Source of the DNA: an uncultured Mollicutes bacterium
GTDB lineage: Bacteria; Bacillota_I; Bacilli_A; RF39; UBA660
Direction: 5' to 3'
Assembly: GCA_947652375.1 (NCBI GenBank)
Contig: CANTCS010000001.1
Coordinates: 196,976-259,973, forward strand
DNA length: 62,998 bases
Program-made: the position numbers and the translations under genes
The notes under the pieces: generated by a model
What the model saw: the letters and a program-made list of their open reading frames with translations, nothing else
Databases searched by the model: none
What the model was told of the DNA's origin: nothing
Shown here: one piece after another, positions 62,174 through 62,998 of the stretch
Position numbering within the stretch: the first letter of the stretch is position 1
Layout: every line of letters begins with the position of its first letter

Positions 62174-62616
62174 GTCAATAATAAATGATAATGGTTCTGT
62201 TGTTTGTCAACTGATTATCATTTGTCAAATTGGCAATTAATTTGTAAGTGTTAAATCACTTTATAAAGTAGTTGTTTTTAACAATTATTTTATAGAAAGT
62301 AGTAGATGTTTCTATTTTATAAGCTTTGCTTATAGCTTATTAGGATTTAATCAATCCATTGGAACGTACCGAATCGTTTGTAGTTAATATTATAGATATA
62401 TAATATGTTTGTATTATTAAAAGTTATTTGATTTATTTAAGTAACTACAATTTTATACAAGCCGGCGATAATTAATGTAATAGAAATATTGAATGTGAGA
62501 GACGGACTCATGTTTTGATAACGAACAAACGCGTATTCTTTATAAACTTTGCTAACTTATAAAGGATGGAGAAAAGTAGTTTTTAAGAGGAGAATGATTT
62601 ACTCCTTCTTTTTTTT
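62174..62616 (+). ncRNA. Large free-standing structured RNA of unknown family (~440 nt)
   Basis: It lies between a strong promoter and a terminator (AAGAGGAG/CTCCTTCTT and T run, 62585-62616), with no ORF. A compound 5' hairpin is formed by TTGTCAAT/ATTGGCAA, AAATGATAAT/ATTATCATTT and GTTG/CAAC. Other helices: AAGTG/CACTT, TAGAAA/TTTCTA, ATAAGC/GCTTAT, GGATT/AATCC, TTGTAGTTA/TAACTACAA (9 bp), TGAG/CTCA with an AGACGGA loop, and CTTTATAA/TTATAAAG. GC-containing unpaired words (GGAACGTACCGAATCG, GCCGGCGA) stand out in the AT-rich DNA and may form long-range contacts. RNase P, tmRNA, 6S, SRP and T-box signatures are absent. Confidence 0.7.
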
Positions 62617-62675
62617 GTTTCTTTTTTTGATAAAACATTGTATACTAAATATAAGAGAAAATTGGAGTTGATTTG

Positions 62676-62927
62676 ATGGATAAGATACTAGTTAGTATAT
62701 ATGTTTTAGCTATTGATGAAGAATATGATATGTTTATACCTATTAATGAAAAGGTAGCTGATATAATAGGATTAATTCAGAATACTGTTAAAGAAATGTC
62801 AGGTGATTATTATCAAATTAATGCTAATGCCTTACTTTATAATGGTATCGATGGTAATATTATAAATAGTAATAATATAGTAAAATTTTCTGGATTAACA
62901 AATGGAGCTAGACTTTTATTAATTTAA
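62676..62927 (+). CDS. yukD: YukD/EsaB ubiquitin-like T7SS protein
   Basis: An 83-residue beta-grasp protein matching the YukD family: ILVSIYVLAIDEEYDMFIPINEKV at the N terminus, then a helix, and LTNGARLLLI at the end. EsaB/YukD is a small cytoplasmic component of type VIIb secretion needed for export in Staphylococcus and Bacillus. ATG 62676 is preferred over TTG 62673 because GGAG lies about 8 bp upstream. A weak promoter (TTTCTT, 17 bp, TATACT at 62641-62646) precedes it. Confidence 0.83.
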   Translation: MDKILVSIYVLAIDEEYDMFIPINEKVADIIGLIQNTVKEMSGDYYQINANALLYNGIDGNIINSNNIVKFSGLTNGARLLLI

Positions 62928-62959
62928 ATTCTTTAAAAATAGCTGTGTCAAAATTTCTT

Positions 62960-62998
62960 GAAAATGTCAGTAAAATCATTTTGAGAAAATGTCAGTAG
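62960..62998. repeat. Two direct copies of GAAAATGTCAGTA at the window edge, possible insertion-sequence end
   Basis: GAAAATGTCAGTA occurs at 62960-62972 and 62985-62997, a 25-bp period. A related TGTGTCAAAATTTC stands just before. Multiple terminal repeats of this kind are found at the ends of IS21-family elements. No transposase is visible because the window stops here, so the identification is a guess. Confidence 0.4.

Noticed and set aside
62174..62616. RNase P RNA or tmRNA as the identity of the large RNA
   Set aside because: The GAGGAAAGTCC and ACAGAA signatures of RNase P are missing, and there is no GGGGA start, tag ORF or CCA end of tmRNA.
1..62998. tRNA or rRNA genes
   Set aside because: I saw no GTTCGAATC-type T-arm with a matching acceptor stem and no rRNA sequence; a tool search could still find a divergent tRNA.

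Overview
Organism. The window is very AT-rich, uses TGA as a stop (so not a Mycoplasma code), carries strong AGGAGG-type ribosome binding sites, and has the near-origin gene order of Bacilli/Firmicutes (gyrA, SRP RNA, tadA-dnaX-ybaB-recR, holB-ricT, rsmI, metG-tatD-rsmA-yabG-veg-spoVG-yabPQ-divIC-tilS-ftsH, lysS, clpC, cysS-mrnC-rlmB-sigH, secE-nusG-rplK-rplA-rplJ-rplL). Sporulation-associated genes (bofA-like, yabG, veg, spoVG, yabP, yabQ, sigH-like) are present. The best guess is an uncultured, low-GC, possibly spore-forming Bacilli lineage, perhaps a gut RF39-like group; the lineage is inference. Every gene I accept is on the + strand, as expected for the leading strand on one side of oriC. 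Layout. 1-581: 3' end of gyrA. 614-2278: a 1.7 kb gene-free, extremely AT-rich segment with three parS (ParB) sites and five ATTTCCCGGGAAAT (Noc-type) sites, two of them joined as a duplicated parS+NBS module. 2.3-13.0 kb: SRP RNA, tRNA deaminase, replication/repair genes (dnaX, ybaB, recR, holB, mfd), ricT, and RNA/translation quality-control genes (yabB-like methylase, rsmI, pth). 13.7-15.5 kb: T-box leader plus metG. 15.6-19.2 kb: tatD, then an accessory cassette of two membrane-anchored paralogues with a SipW-type signal peptidase, then rsmA. 19.4-32.0 kb: an unrecognised 466-residue protein and a giant 3687-residue surface protein with cohesin-like, dockerin, eight ~200-residue repeats, GLUG/beta-helix segments and an M26 (IgA-protease/Zmp-like) zinc-protease domain. 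32.0-34.5 kb: sporulation and division genes. 34.5-50.1 kb: housekeeping (tilS, ftsH, an RNB protein, dusB, lysS, a YfcC-type transporter, a degenerate ClpC, cysS, mrnC, rlmB, sigH). 50.1-55.1 kb: a tail-anchored protein of unknown role, secE-nusG and the L11-L1-L10-L12 ribosomal operons with leader RNAs. 55.2-62.9 kb: a type VII secretion locus (essC, WXG100-type substrates, YukD) where rpoB normally follows rplL, containing a ~440-nt free-standing structured RNA. The last 40 bases hold a short direct repeat that looks like the end of an insertion sequence. How the parts fit. Most of the window is conserved origin-proximal housekeeping. The accessory content is outward-facing: the SipW-type cassette, the giant protease and the T7SS all concern secretion or the cell surface. 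The most unusual signals are the combined parS/NBS centromere-like region, the layered repeat organisation of the giant protease, the C-terminal WXG100 fusion, and the unassigned RNA inside the T7SS locus.
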